Shown: piece after piece, positions 1-12,322 of the stretch | How the letters are laid out: each line of letters opens with the position of its first letter | How positions within the stretch are numbered: the stretch's first letter is position 1 | Assembly: GCF_037176765.1 (NCBI RefSeq) | Contig: NC_090021.1 | Location: 148,683,074-148,747,073, forward strand | Reading direction: 5' to 3' | Source: Anolis sagrei | Taxonomy: Eukaryota > Chordata > Lepidosauria > Squamata > Anolidae | DNA: 64,000 nucleotides | Program-made: the position numbers and the translations under genes | The notes under the pieces: generated by a model | Databases searched by the model: none | What the model was told of the DNA's origin: nothing | What the model saw: only the letters and a program-made list of their open reading frames with translations

Positions 1-54
1 AAAGATCTGGAGAATAAGCCCTATGAGGAGCGGTTTAAGGAGCTGGGCATGTTT

Positions 55-352
55 ACATTTCTTTAACTCTGCTCGTATGCCCTTCCACAAACACCAGTAT
101 CACCTTTCGTTCATGTCCTAGCATTATTTCCAATTTTAACTCTACATTTGGCCTTCCCACTGTTTTTAATTATGTGTTGTTTTATTGATAATGTTGTGTA
201 TTTTATTGTCTATGTTCTTTAATTGCTTGTATTGTTGTTATTATTGTTTGTATTGTTGTGTTTGGGCTCGGCCTCATGTAAGCCGCACCGAGTCCCTTGG
301 GGAGATGGTAGCAGGGTACAAATAAAGTGTTATTATTATATTATTATTACTA
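55..352 (+). mobile_element. L2-type LINE tail inserted in CR1
   Basis: An AT-rich stretch ends with 'ccgagtcccttggggagatg', then 'aataaagtgttattatta'. The same tail recurs at 20545-20690 (minus), 38520-38690 and 54540-54656. It has the shape of an L2-clade 3' end followed by a trinucleotide repeat. It separates two parts of a CR1 copy that are contiguous in other copies, so it is a secondary insertion. Confidence 0.65.
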
Positions 353-538
353 GCCTGAAGAAGAGAAGGCTGAGAGGAGATATGATGGCCATGTATAAAT
401 ATGTGAGAGGATGTCATAGGGAGGAGGGAGCAAGCTTGTTTTCTGCTTCCCTGAAGACTAGGACAAGAAACAATGACTTCAAACTACAAGAAAGGAGATT
501 CATCTGAACATGAGGAAGAACTTCCTGACTGTGAGAGC

Positions 539-856
539 CAGGCATGTAGCGGGGGGAGGGGGGGAAGGGGCTTGAGCCCCCCCCCCCCCGAAATTCTCAT
601 GGTGGTTCGCGAAAAGGCCTTATTGGTGCATTATTTAAACTGTTATGTTTATTCATATCATGATCTGATCACCATACTCAATATATCCCATATGCATGGG
701 GGTATTGGGGTAATGATACAAAAGGTTTGCTAGGGTAGACCCTCTTTCACTCAGACTCAGCCCCCCCCCGAAACTCAGCCCCCCCAACCCCCCCCCCCGA
801 AAAAAACTCAGCCTCCCCCCCCTCCCCCCCGAATCAAAATCCTGGCTACAGGCCTG
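539..856 (+). mobile_element. hAT non-autonomous element with C-rich ends, 8-bp TSD
   Basis: The ends read CAGGCATGTAGC and GGCTACAGGCCTG, which are inverted. They are flanked by the perfect 8-bp duplication GTGAGAGC (531-538 and 857-864), the hAT signature. Long C/G homopolymer runs lie just inside both ends. A second copy in opposite orientation is at 45378-45668, also with a perfect 8-bp duplication. No transposase is visible. Confidence 0.85.
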
Positions 857-1164
857 GTGAGAGCCGTTCAGCAGTGGAACTCTCTGCCCCGGAGTGTGGT
901 GGAGGCTCCTTCTTGGTTTTCAAACAGAGGCTGGATGGCCATCTGTCAGGGGTGATTTGAATGCAATATTCCTGCTTCTTGGTAGGGGGTTGGACTGGAT
1001 GGCCCATGAGGTCTCTTCCAACTCTAGGATTCTATCTATGAAAGAACACAGTGAACCCAAATTACAATGGATTTGGACCAACCTTGGTACTCAGACTCCA
1101 CATAAACAATTTGAAGTTCTGGTGGAGTTGGAAGGGGCTGAACCTGGTAGGAGATGAACTATAG

Positions 1165-1535
1165 TTCTCTCGACACTGAAGCTGGGCACACAGAGGACTG
1201 GGCGACTTGGAAGGCGCTGAACAAACTGCGCTCTGGCACAAGATGCAGAGCCAACCTCAAGAAATGGGGCTACAAAGTGGAATCCACGACATGCGAGTGT
1301 GGAGAGGAGCAAACCACTGACCACCTGCTGCAATGCACCCTGAGCCCTGCCACATGCACAATGGAGGACCTCCTTGCAGCAACACCAGAGGCACCCCAAG
1401 TGGCCAGATACTGGTCAAAGGACATTTAATCAACTACCAAACTCACAAATGCTGTATTTTGTCTGTTTGTTTGCTTTGTTCTGTTAGAAATGTAATATAA
1501 TTGACTGGTTCCCTGACACGACAAATATAAATACC
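1165..1535 (+). mobile_element. LINE 3' end (C-terminal ORF plus tail), family A
   Basis: A reading frame ending at 1429 encodes a cysteine-histidine cluster (CECGEEQTTDHLLQC), typical of the C-terminus of non-LTR retrotransposon ORF2, and finishes in ARYWSKDI. A near-identical ending lies at 58556-58790. After the stop, about 100 bases of untranslated tail end in CCTGACACGACAAAT. That tail matches the 3' end of the SINE2 family seen throughout the window. Clade not resolved. The 5' part is missing, and about 120 bases before it (1041-1164) could not be classified. Confidence 0.75.
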
Positions 1536-1609
1536 GCACTATTTGGCTGTTTGCGATAGAGATGAGAGAGGGGTCCTGGTGAGGCCTTACCTCCTGCACC
1601 TGGCGGGGG

Positions 1610-2109
1610 GGGGGGGGGGTCGCTCGTCGGGAGGCGCATGCGCTTGGCTGGGAAGCGCTCGCGCCGGCCCTTCGAAGCCCGACCGTTGCCTCCCAACGAA
1701 AGCCCTAACGCGACTCCAGGTGGAGCTGTCACCCGGCCACTGAGGCGGGGCGTGAAGGAGGGGACACGGTGGCCGGTCCTGCGTGAGGCGGGAATCACGT
1801 CAGTGAGCGAGTGAGGCCCAGCGCGCGCTCTTCCTAGCCCAACGAGTGACTCCACAGCCCGCCCCCTCGCGCGAGGTTGAGAGGAGCGCGCGCTTCCCTT
1901 TGAAGTCCGAACGTTTCCTCCCACCGCCAGCCCTAACGCTCCTCTTCCAAGAAGAGCGCGCGCGCTCGTTGAGGAAACTTTTAAAGCGTGCCTGTTGCCT
2001 CCTCCGGCTGGGGCGGGGCGCGAGGGCGAGGCGGGGTCACGTGCCGGGCTCTGTGTGAAGCGGGAAGGGCGTGGGTGGGCGGGCCCGGGTGTCGTCGTCG
2101 TCGTCGGCC
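1610..2109 (+). promoter_or_regulatory. TDRD6: CpG-island promoter and 5'UTR of TDRD6
   Basis: Very GC- and CpG-rich DNA lies immediately upstream of the TDRD6 start codon, and the CpG richness continues into the exon to about 3200. It contains the palindrome TCACGTCA at 1795-1802 (CRE/E-box like) and a canonical E-box CACGTG at 2038-2043, plus several GC boxes (ggggcgggg). No TATA box is obvious. A block at about 1655-1715 is repeated imperfectly at about 1886-1943. Transcription start not determined. Confidence 0.65.
2038..2043. promoter_or_regulatory. E-box CACGTG upstream of TDRD6 start
   Basis: A palindromic CACGTG lies 67 bases before the start codon, within the CpG island. It could bind bHLH factors. 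Function is inference from motif and position only. Confidence 0.3.
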
Positions 2110-5100
2110 ATGTGCTCGGCGTTGCCCGCGGCCGGCGCCTGGCTGTCGCTGCGCGTCTCCTTCGTGGAGGTGCACCCGGTGGGCCCGCTGGTGAGGCTGT
2201 GGGGGACCTGCGGGGAGCCGCGGCGGCGGGAGGAGTACGAACGCCTGGCCCAGGAGGTGCAGGCCAAGGCCGGGCCCCGGCTCTCTGCCGCCTCCTCTGC
2301 GCCGCTGGCCTCGGCCGAGCTGTGCCTGGTGGAGCGAGGCGGGCGCTGGCTGCGGGCCCGCGTGGTGGGCCGCTCCGCCGAGGAGTACCGCGTCTTCCTG
2401 CTCGACGAGGGCCGCACAGTGAGCGCCGAGCCGCAGTGCTTGGCCCGCGGGCCCGAGGAGCTCTTCGGCCTGCCCTCGGAGGTGCTGGGCTGCGTGGTGG
2501 CCGACCTGGTGCCCGCGGGCTTCCCGAGGAGCTGCGTGGGGTGGCCGCCGGCCGCGCACTACTTCCTGTCTCGCCTGCAGGGCCAAGAGGCCGCGGGCCT
2601 GGTGCGAGAGGTGCTGCTCACCGAGGGCCTGGTGGTGCTGGAACTGCCCTGGCTGCTGGCCCAGATGCAGCCCTACGGCATGGCAGGCGTGCTCCCCCCT
2701 GCCGCTTTCCGCGCCCTGCTGCAGGCCTCCCTGACCCCTCCGGCGCCTGCCTTGCCCTCCTTGGCACCACCTCCTCCGCCGTCACCTCTGCCTCCTGCTT
2801 CCCAGCAGAACCCCGAAGCCACCAGCTTCTTCTACCCCCGACTGGAGCTCAACGTGACGGAGCCCGTCGTGGTCACCCAAGTCTCCGACCCCCACCGCGT
2901 GTACTGCCAGTTGCGTAGCTTTTCCAAGGAGATCCAAGTCCTCTCGGAAGGCATGTGCCAAGCTTTCCGGGAGAGCCGCCAAGAGGAGCCCTTGCCCAAG
3001 CCGGGCTCCCCCTGCGCGGCCCGAGGCGTCGACGGCTGCTGGTACCGCGCCCTGCTCCTGGAGACCTACCAGGGAGGCGATCCCGAGGCACAGCCGGGAG
3101 CCGCCGCCCAAGTCATCTGCGTGGACTATGGCAGGAAGGAGTTTGTCACCCAAAGGTACCTGCGCCACTTGCCGGCGGAATATTTCCGCATGCCTGTCAT
3201 GACCTACCCGTGTTCCTTGCAAGGCATTACGGATGGAGGGGTCGGCTGGTCCCGTTCGCAAATCAGCCAACTGAAGACGCTGCTGCTAGGGAAGGTGGTC
3301 CAAGCACGAATCGAAGCCTATTGCCCTTTTGAACACCTTTACTACGTCACTCTGCACGGGGAAGATGGCCACAATCTGAATTGCCTCTATGGAGTGCAGG
3401 CCCATTGTTTGGCACAGAGTTTTCTGCACAGCACTCAAGAGTACACCTCTGAATTAATGACCGAACTGATGAGTGCCAGTTCCCAGAGCAAGACAGAAAA
3501 ACTTGGCTCTTTACTGGACGTGCTGTCCACACTTACTGCCGCCCCACTGCCTGTGGTGCATCTGAAGGCAGGGGAATACCACAGTGTTCAAGTGACCTTT
3601 CTCCATGACCCTACCGATTTTTGCGTGCACCTCCAAGAGCATCGCCAGCCCCTCTGTCGTCTGAAGCAAAATTTGCATGATTTCTACTCAACGACCAAGA
3701 AACTGGAAGGGGTTCTGCTTGAACCCAAGCCAGGTTCACTGTGTTGTGTTATGTTAAAGGAGAACTCGTATCACCGTGCTCTTGTCACCAGAGTGGAGGG
3801 GAAAGGCGTTGAAGTATATTTAGTGGACAAGGGGAACTCTGAAATTGTGGATTTGTACAAAGTGAAAGAACTGCTTTCCCAGTTCAGAGAACTTCCTGCG
3901 GTGGCTCTCAGATGTACATTAGCAAATCCTTCCCCGGGTCAAGTGTGGAGCGTAAATGCCATTGATTATTTTAGAAAAGCTGTTCTGAGCAAGGAATTGG
4001 TCATCAAAGTCCTAGGCATGCAAGGAACCATCTATGAAGTAGAACTTTTTGATTATGCCCTGAAAGGGGAAAATAACCTAGGCAAAATTATGTCCCAGGG
4101 AATATATTCTAAGCATGATGAGAAGGTGCAAGTAGAGAAACATCACAAGGTGATTGATCAGTCTAACAAGGGCGCTTGCTATTTATACCACAGAGGAGTT
4201 GCAGAAAAAGATTGCAATGTTTTTCCAAATCCTTCCGCCTGCAATCTACAAAACTACTCTGAAATAACACCAGGACTTTATTGTGAAGAGCAGCTAGAAG
4301 TTGGGAGTACAGTAGATGTGATAGTATCCTATACAGAATGCCCCAGTATCTTCTGGTGTCAATTAGCTCAAAACTCCCACGACCTAAGGGCTCTTATGGC
4401 TCAAATTCAGGATTATTGTGCTCATTCAGTACAGCCTCTTGACTGGCCGATTCCTGTCTGTCTGGCAAAATATTCTGAAGATAACAAATGGTATAGGGCC
4501 CTTATCATTAGTGAGGTAAACTCTGCAGAAGAGGTGGAAGTTGTCTACGTTGACTATGGAAATAAAGAACATGTTTCACTAAAGAATGTCCGTGCAACAA
4601 AGGAAGAGTTTATGAAAATGAAAGCCCAGGCTTTTAGATGTAGCCTTTACAACTTAATTCAACCAAAGGGTCAGGATCCTTTTGTTTGGAGCGAAGAAGC
4701 TACTGAAGCTTTTCAGGAATTTTTGGATTCAGCAAACAAAACACAACTAAAATGCACTATATTTGCTTTGGCATCATTAAACAGTACAGATCTCTTTAAT
4801 ATTGTGGATTTAATTACACCATTTGAAAGTGCCTGCCATTTTTTAACAAGAAAAGGTTTAGCCAGATCGGTGCATCCTCATACATTTCTGATATCATCGG
4901 TTCATCTCCTCTCATACTATCATTCAACCCATGATATCAAAATAGGAAGTGAAGAAAAAGTTTATATTACTCATGTCAAAGATCCTTGTTTCTTTTACTG
5001 TCAGCTTGCTAGAGATGCCGATGTTCTGGAACAGCTAACTAAAAATATTAGTAAGCTCAGTAAAAGCTGCCACCGTTTGCAAACATCACAGGCCCCTGGA

Positions 5101-7660
5101 AGTGTGTATCTTGCAAAGTTTACAGATGGCTGCTGGCATAGGGCAGCAGTAATTTCTGCAAAAGCGAACAAAGAGGTTTTCTTTGTTGATTATGGGAATA
5201 CACAGTTATTGAAGAATGAAGACCTGGTTGTAGTACCAAATGATGCTTTTGAGATACTTGTCTTGCCAATGCAAGCCATAAAATGCTGTCTGTCTGACGT
5301 TCCTGCTAAGGTATCAAAAGATGCTGCTGTGTGGTTTGAAAAAAGTATTCAAAATAAGCTCTTAAAGGCTTTGATTGTAGCAAAAGAACCTGATGGGAAA
5401 CTAATAGTTGAACTATATGATGGTAAAATAAAAATAAATGCAAAGTTGAAAGAAGTGATGGGTTTGCGGGGCAGCCAAGGGATTTTCCAATATGCTAGAA
5501 ATGAAGCAGTTTTAGCTAAAAATTCACCCAATAGAGAATCACAAACTGAAAAAAGACCATCTTTGATAAGTACTGTTAAACCTGTTTCAGAGATCAAGAG
5601 GTGGAGCACTGAAAGTAAGGAAATATTGGATAATACGAAACATGGTTTTTGGAATAAAGAAGGAAGACAAGTGCAGCAGAAAACAGAAAAGAAGATGACA
5701 AGATTTCCTGAGCTACTGGAAAGAACTGACAAAAATGATAATGCACCAGGTTCAAAGTGCAGTAACTCTGTACCTCTGAAAAGAGAGAAGAAACCTAGTG
5801 ATGACCAAACAAGTCAAATTAAAACTAAGATGTGCTCTTCATTTAAAAATATATGTGATCTACCTCAAAAAAATATAAAACCTGGTTTTAAAACATCAGT
5901 GTATATTTCTCATATAAATCATCCTTCTGATTTTTATGTTCAGCTAGTAGAAGATGAGCCTATGCTTAACAGCATTTTAGAGAAATTGAACAATTCTGGA
6001 AGAACTGAGAGCTTAACTGAGGAGCAGCTTCATATTGGGGACTTAATGTGTGCAATGTTTTCAGAAGATGGCATGTGGTATCGAGCTGTGGTCAGTGAAA
6101 AGCCTTCTAGTGACTTGGTGACTGTTCAGTTCATTGATTATGGGAACACTGCAGTAATTGGTATCGGCAAAACCGGGAGACTCCTTGAAGAATTTTCATC
6201 ATTCCCAGTGATGAGCATTCATTGCTCACTGGGTGGAGTTAAGACCCCTCACCATGTTGAATGGACACAGGAAGCAATACTTTATTTTTCTGAAAGAGTA
6301 CTTGAAATTCAAATGAACGGTGAATTTGTGGAGAAAAGTGAGGGCAAATGGGAAATTATTCTTAGTGATGAAAAAGGAAATATAACAGCGGATTTGATTC
6401 ATGATCACCTTACAGACAAAAAGCCTCTGTTGGGGGAAACATTAGACAAAAAAGAGAATGAGATTAATTTGATAAACCTAGATGACGATGTTTCAGATGA
6501 GTATAGCAAACCTTCATATGTATCAGAATCCAGGTTCTTCCACTGGACAATACCTGAAATAGGTCAAACCCTGAGAGCATTTTCGATAATTGCAAAGGGC
6601 CCAGATTATTTTTGGTGTCGGTTTACTGAGATAGGAAATAATGATTCAATGGAAAGAGAACTTCAGATAGCTGGAGAACTTGAAGGAATGTGTGTAGATT
6701 ATATTCAAAGAGGTTGCCCCTGTCTAGTAAAGTATAGTAAAGATGGTACATTTTATCGTGCAGTTGTTAGCAATTTTGAAGAGAACACGCTGACAGTCGT
6801 TCATATCGATTATGGAACTGAGGAATGTGTTAATACAGAAATGATCAGGCACATTTCTGCTGAACTGTTGGCAATGCCACCTCAAGCATTTCTGTGTTGT
6901 CTCTTCGGATTTAATGCAGAAAACGGTTCGTGGACTGAAGGAGTAAATAAGTTCTTCTGTGATAAAGTAGCTGACTTATCATTCGAAGTTATAGTTGTAG
7001 ACAAAAGACCCCATTGCCTTCTTGAAATTCCTGTCTTTATTGTTAAGCTGGAATGTGAAAACATAAGCATCAATGAGCAAATGAAATCATTTTGGAAATA
7101 TAACTGTGAGGACAGTGGCTCAACTTCAACAAATATTCACAGTCCTAAAGATCAGGTCAAGGATACAGAAGAGAATTCAAATACTGTAGTATTTGAAAAG
7201 GAACCATTTTGTTCATTAGTGACTCCCTCGACTACTTGTGATTTAGAAGATTTGCTAAGTTATTCAGAACTGTTAAAACCTGAAAGTCCTAGTTTAGCTG
7301 ATGATGGGAACAGAATATTAGTGGAAAGGGTTTCATTAACTCCACCCTCCTGTCAAACCAGGCATGACTGTACAGCCTCTGAAGAGTTGCCTTCAGATAA
7401 CTCAGAAGATTTATCAGACTTCATAACTCTTTCACCAGATGATAATATTCAGATGCCAAAGATAGAGGTGTTAGGGGGGCCTTCATTTGACAGCATTGTG
7501 GGGTTGCAAGCAGCTGACAACCCCATCTTGGATGACAAACCACAACAGAGATCAACACTGGGTTTACTTGAAGTGCCACCTGTGAAAGAAGAGTTAGAAC
7601 AGCATCCTTTGAGTAATACATTACTGGATGAACAAGTTGAAACTTCAAGCTGCAATACAA
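2110..7660 (+). CDS. TDRD6: Tudor domain-containing protein 6, giant exon 1
   Basis: This exon encodes residues 1-1850. The start is the first in-frame ATG (MCSALPAAGAW); the frame is open upstream but only from a GTG at 2071. Seven Tudor cores are visible. A weak first one lies near residues 70-130 (WLRARVVG, LLDEG). Others are near 254-347 (CWYRALLL, CVDYGRKE), 494-582 (LVDKGNSE), 737-822 (KWYRALII, YVDYGNKE), 951-1035 (CWHRAAVI, FVDYGNTQ), 1264-1352 (MWYRAVVS, FIDYGNTA) and 1490-1575 (TFYRAVVS, HIDYGTEE). Five of these keep most of the aromatic cage and DYGN-like loop, which suggests methyl-arginine binding. The third has lost the aspartate-tyrosine pair (VDKGN). The acidic Ser/Thr-rich stretch after residue 1670 looks disordered. 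The donor is GTAAGT at 7661. Confidence 0.95.
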
Positions 7661-7716
7661 GTAAGTCACATAATCACAGAATTTTAGAGTTTGAAGGGAC
7701 CACAAAGGTCATCTAA
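7661..7716 (+). other. TDRD6: In-frame extension of TDRD6 if intron 1 is retained
   Basis: The frame stays open past the GTAAGT donor for 18 codons and ends at TAA (7714-7716). A transcript that does not splice here would encode a protein lacking the small C-terminal module made by exons 2-4. Whether such a transcript exists cannot be told from sequence. Confidence 0.4.
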
Positions 7717-7782
7717 AGCACTCCTGAATGGATAGATAAAACACTCCAAAAAGATGCCCAACTAATTGCTGTTTACCTCAAA

Positions 7783-7905
7783 AGGTGCATCTGCATTGTA
7801 GAAATAATACAGTTTGACACTTTAACTGCTGTGACAGTATTCTGGAATCAGGAGTTGTGGCAAGGTTTTCAGCTTTCTCTGCTCAAAAAATTATTCGCTT
7901 TGACA
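7783..7905. repeat. MITE fragment (TGCATCT...TGTAGAA family)
   Basis: Sequence related to the longer copies at 21171-21720 and 53020-53240: a 'tctgcattgtagaaataat' start followed by 'cagtttgacac'. It lacks a clear second end. It lies in TDRD6 intron 1. The rest of the intron up to 9400 shows no recognisable gene or repeat apart from G- and C-runs at 8529 and 9150. Confidence 0.45.
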
Positions 7906-9404
7906 ATTTTAATTAGGCAAAATAACTGTTGAAGTAGTGGCTAGGAAGGATGAACATTGTTTTCTAGTGATCGTCCCCATTTAATAGTATTTATCAAACG
8001 GAAATGTACATGTGTTTGAACTTTAATTTTCCCTCTAAAAAGTTCATGGCAAAAGTGTTGTTTAGTAGATTCTGAAACTGGGTTTGGGTGGGTCTCAATG
8101 ACTTCCCAGAACCACCTTCCTTGATTTCCCCTGTACATAGTTGGCCTGACAAACAGCACAACTTTGCAAATGGATGGGAATCTGGAGGAAAGGAAAATGA
8201 AACAGAGCAGGGCGATTATTGGGTGACAGAAGGAGATTTAAGCCTTGGAAGAAGATTCTGGGAAGGTTCTAGCACTGAGGCTCACCTGAAGTTGATAGTA
8301 CCGCCTCTGCCTCAGGAAAATGATGTGGTTTGGGGCAGTGATGTCAAGAAATCTGCTTGTCCAGGGAGCTGGAAGAACAAGGTAAACATGAGCAAAATGA
8401 TCAAAAAATATGAGGCTTGGGATGTGGAAGTTTTTTCTATAGAAGAAGGGCCACAGATGTCTATTAAGGGGACAAACATTCAAATGTGTGAGAATGATAA
8501 GAAAGGAAATAGTAAGCATTAGTAATTTGGGGGGGGGGGGAGTATTATAGATGAAGTGAAAGCAAAAGAAAGCGTGTTAAGTGGTTGTTGTCGGGTATGA
8601 AACAAGTTAATAAAAAGCAGTGTAAAAAGAAGAAAAGTGTCAGGATGTGACTAAGAATGTTTCAAGGGATATAAGGGATTGGTTGGGCGAGGAAAACCAC
8701 TGGGTCAACTAATTCACTCCAAAACCAACATCTGTACTTAACTTGAAGGCAGACTGGAACTTCATGCTGTAAAATTTTAGCAGTTTCCTACAAGGAAATA
8801 ATAATTATCCTTAAGTGCCAGTGTGTCAAAGTTCATTTTCATCTTTCAGAGCTTTATTGCTGGCAGACTTCATTTTCTCCATTTTCTCAGTGATGTCACA
8901 TCTTTTAGAGTTCCTGCTGTATGGCATCTATTTGCTTTCTGGGATTCATCCCATATTTTTTTCCTGTGTTGCCTATTTCTGTCGAACTGGTATTCCAAAC
9001 TATACCATACTTCCAAGGCCCAGTCCCTTAAAGTCCATTATATTCGTCATATATTATTTTTGTTTATAGGTACTAAACGGTTGGATGATATTGCAAGGTT
9101 CTAATTTCCTTTTTGCAGAGAGGATGTTAGCAGCTATATATATTCAACCCCCCCCCCTTCCCAAAAAAACACTATTCACCTACTCACTTTTGCTATTCTA
9201 CAACCTCCAAGGAACAAAACAAAACAAAAAAGAGTCCTGTCTCATGCATAGTATCATCCACAGTATTTGTGCTGTTTTGGCAATGGTGTATGTAACACAA
9301 ATGCAAAGAAATAACTATACAAATTGCCATAGTTCTATAGATGCTGCTTGTAAATTGACAGAGAAGTATTCATCTTCTGAAAATACAACTGAGAAATACT
9401 GATA

Positions 9405-10035
9405 CAGAATTGTAGAGTTGCAAGAGACCACATGGCCCATCCAGTCCAATCCCCTGCCATGCAGGAAAAAGCACAATCAAAGCACTCTTGACAGATGACC
9501 ATCCCGCATCTGTTTAAAAGCCTCCAAAGAAGGAGCCTCCACCACAGGCTGAGGCGGTGAGTTCCACCATTGAACAGCTGTTGTGGTCAGTGAAGTTCTT
9601 TCTAACGTTCAGGTGAAATCTCATTTCCTGTAATTTGAACCCATCATTCATGGTCCTAGTTTCCAGGGCAGCAGAAAACAAGCCTTCTTTCTCTTCCTTA
9701 TGACAGCCTTTCAAATATTTATACATGGCTATCATGTCTCCTTTCAACCTTCTCTTCTGCAGCCTAAACATACCCAGCTCTTTAAGCTGTTTCTCATAGG
9801 GCATGGTCTCCAGACCATTTTAGTTGCCAGTTTGTCAGTATCTTTCTCGAAATGTCGTGTCCAGAATTGGAGACAGTATTGAAATAGCCTATGTTACTGT
9901 ATAGGGACCCTAACATGTGTAATTTAATGTTAATGTGTGCAATGGCAGTACAATTTTATGTTAAATGTTATTTTCTTTGGTCAATCCGGTTTGTGACTCT
10001 TTAGATTTGCTTTGTATTCTATTATTATAGAACTA
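9405..10035 (-). mobile_element. CR1 LINE copy in TDRD6 intron 1
   Basis: Reverse-strand CR1 3' region, with coding remnants such as KQLKELGMFRLQKRRLKGD and the terminal 'gatggcc' signature. At its 5' end it carries about 140 bases that also precede the plus-strand copy at 17620-18212, and both copies stop at the same point (tataataatagaatac). No feature recognised between 10036 and exon 2. Confidence 0.85.
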
Positions 10036-10872
10036 CTTCATAAAATTAACCATTTATCATCCTCATGCAATGTCTCGAATCCTGTTGATTAGTCTTACCT
10101 AGAGTAGACCCATTCAGTCAATTGTAAGCACAGTATACATAAGTAGACTCCATTGGATTAAATTGTGTTTCAGTAGTTGTGGCCAACAATAGGATTCCAG
10201 AAATTTTAGTCAAAATAATTGAACCAAAAAGCTTGGTCAGCTTATCTGTGGATTAGTATCAGTACTATTCCTTAATGTTTATCAAGAACTCTTACTATAG
10301 TGGCAAAATGCAAAAGCTTACTCCATCCTGGGAGAGCCTAAAAGAAGTACTGACTTCCCCTGTACTTTCTCCAGCATGGCACCACATCTGTCCTTTTTGA
10401 AAGCATAAGCTGGAAAGTTGTAATGGTAGCAACAAGAGATAGTTAGCATCTTGAGATGGTGCTGCTACTTCTCCCTCTGCTGAATTACCTTTGACTTATC
10501 CACAAGTAATTTCAAAATCCATAATTTTACATTGTGAGATACCTTATATATGGGACCCAGTTTAAAGACAAAATACTTTTTTTCATGAAACAAAATGTGT
10601 GTACACTAAATTATCAGAAAGCAATGGTGTCATTTTTTTTCAGCCACTTTGTAGACATTTTTGGATTTTGGGGTATTCAAGATTTCAGAAATCCAGAGAA
10701 GGGATGATCAACCTCTATTCATTTTTCAGTTTTAAAGAAACAACAAAATGGGAGCTCTGAAATGTGTCAGAACTGTTTAGGGATTGCCACTCTTAACTGG
10801 AGGTGGCAGTCCTGTTATTTAAGTGGCTTATATACTTACAAAAATAAAAGCGCTGAAAACTTTGTTTTACAG

Positions 10873-10991
10873 AAAAAGAAGAAAATACTTCCAATTTAAA
10901 GGGATTTGATATTGGTTCCAAATGCATGGTTTGGTCGAACACTCAGTGGTACAAGGCTAAGATTCTAGACGTATCTCTTGAAGGAACAAAG
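10873..10991 (+). CDS. TDRD6: TDRD6 exon 2 (first half of C-terminal Tudor-like module)
   Basis: The acceptor is tttgttttacag and the donor GTAAGAAG. Taken in phase 1 it encodes residues 1851-1890, including GFDIGSKCMVWS, QWYKAKILDV and EGTK. This has the pattern of the first strands of a Tudor fold (W-x-x-A-x-I). Both junctions are in frame with exons 1 and 3. Confidence 0.9.
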
Positions 10992-11115
10992 GTAAGAAGA
11001 CTTGAATGTATTGAATTAGCCACAACTCCTTGGTTCTGTTAGTAGTATTTGACTAGTATATAAAGTGGTGGAATTGTTTTATGTCCATGGCTGAAAGGTG
11101 TATTTTTATTTAAAG

Positions 11116-11205
11116 GTCTTGATTCTTTCAACTGGGAAAGAAGAGATAGTCAATCCAGTAGATGTATGGAACTGGATTCCTGAACTGGATCCAAGTCCAA
11201 CTGAG
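11116..11205 (+). CDS. TDRD6: TDRD6 exon 3 (second half of C-terminal Tudor-like module)
   Basis: Acceptor ttatttaaag, donor GTACAG, 90 bases, phase 0 at both ends. It encodes residues 1891-1920 (VLILSTGKEEIV, VWNWIPEL). It continues the Tudor-like strand pattern begun in exon 2. Confidence 0.9.
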
Positions 11206-11905
11206 GTACAGTCCTTCTTGAAAATTCAGAAAATATTCCTTTGTTATTTAAAAAAGGGAGGAATGGAGTGGGAAGAGAACAAAATGTGACAGCATCTTTA
11301 AGACTGATTTTTGTTTTAGCAAGTTCTGTGGGTTTTCAGATGCAGTACCTAGTGGTATTAAGGACTTAAAATAATCATATATGCAATTTTGGATAGGGCA
11401 GTACAAAATATGATAGGATACAGAAAATAGCTGCCATGTTTCTTGTCCTAAATTTTAAAGGAGTGAGCAAGATGATACATATATTTCAGATCTTTACAGT
11501 GCTCATTTTGTGCTGATATGTGAAAGCAGTAAATCTGCTAACCAAAAGTGAGTTTCTCTGAGTTCAAAACAGAAATTTCTTTGTGTTATATGTGCAGTAG
11601 CAAGGACTCCTGTATTCTTAGGTGTAGTGTGCCATGAAGCCATTGTCAGTTCATACCTTTGCTAAATGATTGCAATGTATGAATATAATTCAATTTGGTA
11701 GTTTCTCTTTCTAGTCTTCTTTTGTAATTCCCACAACCTGTAAATCCCTTACTGTATCTTCAGGAAGGTGAAAATGTTCTGCAACTGGTCTTTTGGTTTG
11801 GCCATTTCTGTTGTTGGATTTGTTTCAATTGGTCCTTTTAGATCAGTGACTTCCAATTGGTCCTTTTAGATCAGTTGGGTTTGTTTCAGTTGGTCCTTTT
11901 AGATC

Positions 11906-12322
11906 AGTGATTTTTTTTTACCAGGGACCACTCTCCAACATTATTACCAAAAGGATTATGAATCAGTTTTTGGTCAGCTTTAGATTTGGTTTGGTTATTT
12001 GGGGTGCTGATTCAAAAAATTGCATTGGATGGACCACATCAGCTCTAGTTTCTGATACAGAACATGCCATCCAGTAATTGTCATCTGCTCGCCCACAGAA
12101 AACCATATTTGAAAAATCTAGAGCTGATGTGGTAGAAGTAATCTTTCGTGGGTAGTCAGCTTCTCCCCTCCTGACATCCCCATTGAGGGTTTCACGAGAC
12201 CAGTCACTCTCGTTGCCTCATGGTTTCGAAGCAACAGTGTAGTAATGATGAGGCCACGGACCATATTTTTGTTCTTGCAGACCACTGGTGGTTCATGGAC
12301 CACAGGTTGGGAAAGACTTTTT
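11906..12322. mobile_element. hAT (Charlie-like) non-autonomous element, old
   Basis: It begins near 'ccagggaccactctccaaca' and ends near 'catggaccacaggttggg', the 'accagtggtccacggacc' type of inverted end of hAT-Charlie MITEs. It contains an internal inverted repeat: cacatcagctctag (12034) against ctagagctgatgtg (12119). It is immediately preceded by three imperfect copies of 'ggtccttttagatcagt' (11825-11910). Exact ends uncertain. Confidence 0.45.

Larger units (their letters stand above)
1..1040 (+). mobile_element. CR1 LINE 3' region, split by two insertions
   Basis: Positions 1-54, 353-538 and 857-1040 together follow the known CR1 3' coding and untranslated order: a line on an aggregate left-hand reading, then 'agaagagaaggctgagagg', then the ending with 'ggttggactggatggcc' and a 'gattctat' type terminus. 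An L2-type LINE tail interrupts it at 55-352 and a hAT element at 539-856. The copy is 5' truncated by the window edge. CR1 is the dominant LINE of reptiles and birds. Confidence 0.85.

Noticed and set aside
1981-3270. Long open frames on both strands over the TDRD6 5' region
   Set aside because: They are shadows caused by high GC content; only the plus frame from 2110 continues as Tudor repeats.
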